Positions 48,565 through 51,475 of a stretch of DNA of 51,475 nt are shown here, piece by piece. The translations under genes and the position numbers were made by a program. This DNA is from 2-02-FULL-55-14 sp964473365 (GTDB lineage: Bacteria; Bacteroidota; Ignavibacteria; UBA10030). A model generated the notes under the pieces. It made no database searches, had not been told where the DNA came from, and saw nothing but the letters and a program-made list of their open reading frames with translations. The stretch spans positions 1 to 51,475 of the forward strand of contig CAYYOV010000022.1 in NCBI GenBank assembly GCA_964473365.1, read 5' to 3'. The first letter of the stretch is position 1, and the number at the start of each line of letters is the position of its first letter.

Positions 48565-50276
48565 GCGGTCTGGGGGAGTCCGCGGAGCATGCCATAGTTC
48601 TCGTCGCGGATCACCTTGATCTGAGCGTTGATGACATTGCGCGGAATGTGGAACCGGTCGAGCACTCGCGTGAAGATCTCGATCGAGGTCTCGAATTCCT
48701 CCGGGATGACGTCGTCGGCGCCAAGTCGGGTCAGCTCCTCCACTTCTGAGACGCTTCGCGTGCGCACCACGATCTCGATGGACGGATTCATCAGTCGGCT
48801 CAGTGCCGTTACGGACCTCGCCACGGCGACCTCGGAGATCACGATGACGATCAGCCGGGCCCGATCGATGCCGGCGGCCGTCAGAATGTCCTTCCGTGAT
48901 GCGTCTCCATACAGAACGTGGATCCCCTCGTGCTTCGCGAGGCGCGCCGGGACGACTTCGTTCTCGAGCAACACGAACGGAATGCCCGTTTCCTTGAGCA
49001 CGCGGGCAAGGTTGCGACCGTTCAATCCGTAGCCGACAACGATGACATGATCTTTCAGAAGGGGCCGGTCGGGGCGCGCTTCCAGCGATGCAAGGCCCGG
49101 AGCGGGAAGCCGATGCTGTAATCGGTCGCCCAGCCAGGGTGCGGCCAGGATGAGCGGGGGAGAGAAGACCATCGAGAAGATCGACGCGCTCAGGAAGTAC
49201 TGGTAGAGATCACCCTCGAGCAGGCCGACCGAACGGCCGACGTTGAACAAGACAAACGAGAACTCTCCGATCTGCGCCAACAACAGGCCGCCCACGATCG
49301 CCGTCCGCGTGGAGTAGCCCATGAACCGCGCAACGACGAAGATGACGGTCGCCTTCAGGGCCATCAAGCCGAGGCCCAGCCCGACGATCGTTCCCGGCGA
49401 GGCGGCAACGAACTGCAGGTCCAGCAACATTCCGACGGAGATGAAGAAGAGACTCGAGAACAGATCGCGGAACGGTACGATCTCCGCGATGACCTCGTGG
49501 CTGAATTCGGACTCGGAGACGATCAGGCCGGCGAGGAATGCCCCGAGTGCGTAAGAGAACCCGAGCGAAAAGGTGACCTCGGCCAGCGCCAGACAAATGA
49601 GGAGCGAGCCCAGCAGAAAAATCTCCCGCACCCGCGATGTGGCGATCGTCCGCAACAGCCGAGGCATCAATTGACGGGCGACAAAGAATACGACGCCCAT
49701 TGCCGCGACGCTCAACGCGAACCGGAGCGCCACGTCCCAGGCGGACGCCTCAGAACGCCCGGCGAGGATCGGGGCAAGGACGATGATCGGAACGATCGCG
49801 AAATCCTGGAAGAGGGAGATGCCGACCGCAAGCCGGCCGTGGGGAGCGTCGAGATCATCCCGGTCGGCCAGCATCTTCAGCACGATCGCCGTGCTGCTCA
49901 ACACGATGACAAACCCCAGGAACACGCGCTCGCGCAGATCGAACAATCCGACTGCCGTGAGCACCAGGACCACGACAGCGGCCGTTCCGAAGACCTGTGA
50001 TGCCCCTCCCACGAGGAACTGCCGACCGATCCGCCGAAGTTCGGCCAGCGAAAACTCGAGGCCGATGAAGAACAGCAACATGACGACGCCGAACTCGGCG
50101 AAGACCTCGATGATCGTACGATCGGGGACGAGCTGAAGGCCATACGGACCGATGATCAGGCCGGTGAGCAAGAACCCGACAACGCCCGGAAGGCGCAGAG
50201 GTCGGCTCACCCAGACGATGACCACCGCCGCGGCGAGCAAAATGACGAACGATTGGATGAAGGGAAGAGGATGCAT
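48565..50276 (-). CDS. Kef-type K+/H+ antiporter (CPA2) with TrkA-N domain, C-terminus lost in the gap
   Basis: About 570 residues are visible. The CPA2 exchanger core of roughly 12-13 TM helices includes GVVGFLLTGLIIGPYGLQLV, FFIGLEFSLAELRRIG and QDFAIVPIIVLA (family Asp). An RCK/TrkA-N domain follows: HVIVVGYGLNGRNLARVL (GxGxxG), with YGDASRKDILTAAG. The frame runs into the N run after LRGLPQT. Kef systems exchange K+ or Na+ for protons under electrophile or pH stress. The ATG at 50276 starts MHPLPFIQSF; no ribosome site is clear. A further frame upstream to 50375 lacks support. Confidence 0.92.
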
Positions 50277-50376
50277 GGCGTCGTGTGGACCCCCGGCCGG
50301 CTCGGGCTGCCGGCATGAATATAGGGTACGCCCGTCACCGTTGAGATGCAAGTATGACGCCGGATGTACAAACAAA

Positions 50377-50398
50377 ACGGTCCGGCAGGCCGGACCGT
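50377..50398 (-). terminator. Terminator of the receiver-like gene
   Basis: Perfect 9-bp stem ACGGTCCGG / CCGGACCGT with a 4-base loop; TTTGTTTG follows on the minus strand. It lies 35 bases after the stop of the upstream gene. Confidence 0.88.
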
Positions 50399-50432
50399 CA
50401 GAACACGTCTTGGAAGGTCAGGCGATCTTGAG

Positions 50433-51475
50433 TCACTTCCGGATGTAGTGCCTCTCGATCCGGGCGCCGGACGCCTTGAAGATCAGGGGACGTAGGCTCC
50501 ACATCAGCAACTCATTCGAGAACGGCTTCTGGATGATCTGGCCCAGGTCGAGCTCGCGTACGGCCTCCTGGAAGTACTCGTCGGTGGCGGGGAGCATCAG
50601 AACGGTCTCCGTGACATGCTCCCGGCCTGACGGTGAGGCCTTCACTTCGCGCAGGAGGTCCATGCCTTGCCGGCGTCCTTCGGGGAAGATGGTCGCCGAG
50701 AGGAGGACGTCCGGGAAATCATTCCCGACCGCTGACAGAAAGGCGTCGGGATCCTTGTACATCTTCACCACGACCTTGGGGAATTCAAGCCCGATCGCCC
50801 GTGCGATGCGTTCTGACAGGCCGGCGTCGCTCTCAACGACGGCGACGACGGGTTGGTGCTCCGCGAGGAGCAGGTCGTCCTTGGCCTCCGCCATCAGTCG
50901 GGTGTGCTCATCGTCGGAGATCCCGAAATCCTGCCGGGTCTTCTCGAGGAGTTCCAGGCTCTCCTTGGACGGACCCTCTTGCACATAGAGATTCTTGAGG
51001 AGGTCCTCATAGATCCCCATCAGGGCGCTATGCTGGAGTTCGCGCGTGTCGGTCTCGCTCAGGTGCGCAAAGAACGCGACCATCTGCAGCATGGGTGCCC
51101 GGTGTTCATAACGGACGCCGAGCTTCTGCATCAGGTAGACCATGGACCGATAGAGCTTGCGCGCGTCTTCCTGATGACGCTGTTCGAGCGATTGCACGAG
51201 TGCCTTCTCATGCTCGATCATCAGGTTCTTTATCCGCTCGAGCCGTTGCCGGTAGAGGTTCCCAAGTTCCGTGACCCGCGCCTTGGCATGCTCAACTGCC
51301 TGGTGTGGGTCTGCGGTACGTTCGAGGATCAGTTCCAACAGCCGTTCCCGCGCCTCCTGCGTTCCCGTGTCGATCTCTTTGAGGACGTCGTCAAGCTTGC
51401 TCCGCGTCTCGTCGACGTGTGGTGCGGGCGATGCTGGCCGGCGGAGGCGGCTCTCCTCCTCCTGCGATGCGAGGA
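50433..51475 (-). CDS. Coiled-coil protein with degenerate C-terminal receiver domain (5' part outside the window)
   Basis: 347 codons visible; the frame is open to the window end. Upstream, a charged helical region (QEARERLLELILERTADPHQ) and a helix-rich middle suggest coiled coil. The last 125 residues have receiver-fold strands and helices: PVVAVVESDAGLSERIARAI, DVLLSATIFPEGRRQGMDLL, TVLMLPATDEYF, and GQIIQKPFSNELL. The phospho-acceptor Asp position reads Ser/Ala, so it should not be phosphorylated; the Lys-Pro pair is kept. It is probably an adaptor or stand-alone output-less pseudo-receiver. Its partners are unknown. Confidence 0.75.
   Translation of the reverse strand, partial: LASQEEESRLRRPASPAPHVDETRSKLDDVLKEIDTGTQEARERLLELILERTADPHQAVEHAKARVTELGNLYRQRLERIKNLMIEHEKALVQSLEQRHQEDARKLYRSMVYLMQKLGVRYEHRAPMLQMVAFFAHLSETDTRELQHSALMGIYEDLLKNLYVQEGPSKESLELLEKTRQDFGISDDEHTRLMAEAKDDLLLAEHQPVVAVVESDAGLSERIARAIGLEFPKVVVKMYKDPDAFLSAVGNDFPDVLLSATIFPEGRRQGMDLLREVKASPSGREHVTETVLMLPATDEYFQEAVRELDLGQIIQKPFSNELLMWSLRPLIFKASGARIERHYIRK

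Noticed and set aside
1..51475. CRISPR arrays, tRNA genes, insertion sequences, prophage
   Set aside because: Intergenic regions were read for repeats with spacers, cloverleaf ends and transposase motifs; none seen.

Overview
The window is a GC-rich, densely packed bacterial chromosome segment with two 100-base runs of N (3331-3430 and 48465-48564). The best guess is a member of the FCB/Bacteroidota lineage, possibly Kapabacteria or Ignavibacteria-like. The reasons are a subtilisin ending in a type A (type IX secretion) C-terminal sorting domain, a GldA/GldF/GldG-type ABC module, DUF4175/DUF4159/MoxR/VWA genes, weak or absent Shine-Dalgarno sites at many starts, and putative promoters that fit TTG-N17/18-TAnnTT. 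No tRNA, rRNA, CRISPR array, insertion sequence or prophage was seen. Family calls come from motifs read by eye and were not searched.

Layout, left to right. 1-2217 (-): a coupled lipid operon with a diacylglycerol-kinase-like protein, a membrane methyltransferase and a betaine-lipid BtaA homologue cut by the window edge. 2301-7107 (+): a GNAT protein, a gap-truncated membrane protein, a Lon-like protease and a K+ channel. 7195-13232 (-): TypA, an outer-membrane barrel, then a set with an iodotyrosine-deiodinase-like flavoprotein and a nitrilase. 13419-19383 (+): Mfd, followed by a MarR-led cluster (isomerase-like protein, catechol-dioxygenase-like protein, YceI). 19564-22058 (-): a CDF transporter, an HGSNAT-like membrane acyltransferase and a tiny membrane ORF.

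22226-35968 (-) is an eleven-gene, tightly overlapping envelope operon: three parvulin-type foldases, MoxR, a T9SS subtilisin, a VWA membrane protein, an esterase, a VanX-like dipeptidase, an ABC exporter and a thioredoxin. 36129-40274 (-) is the Gld-type ABC operon with a DUF4340 protein. 40705-41219 (+) holds two cold-shock proteins behind a long structured leader. 41288-45351 (-) is DUF4159-DUF4175. 45616-46350 (+) is an HMCES/YedK-type DNA-crosslink protein, which overlaps a convergent DUF72 gene. 47270-47756 holds a candidate structured RNA and an operator-bearing promoter. 47757-51475 (-) holds a NarL-type response regulator, a Kef-type antiporter broken by the gap, and a degenerate-receiver protein that runs off the window.

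The most novel points are: (i) the BtaA operon carrying an integral-membrane methyltransferase where a soluble BtaB would be expected; (ii) a minus-strand structured RNA at 47419-47585 with strand-specific wobble pairs and two competing folds; (iii) a bacterial iodotyrosine-deiodinase homologue with the complete Glu/Tyr/Lys substrate clamp in a nitrilase operon; and (iv) several promoter arrangements with operators inside the -35/-10 spacer or predicted leaderless starts.
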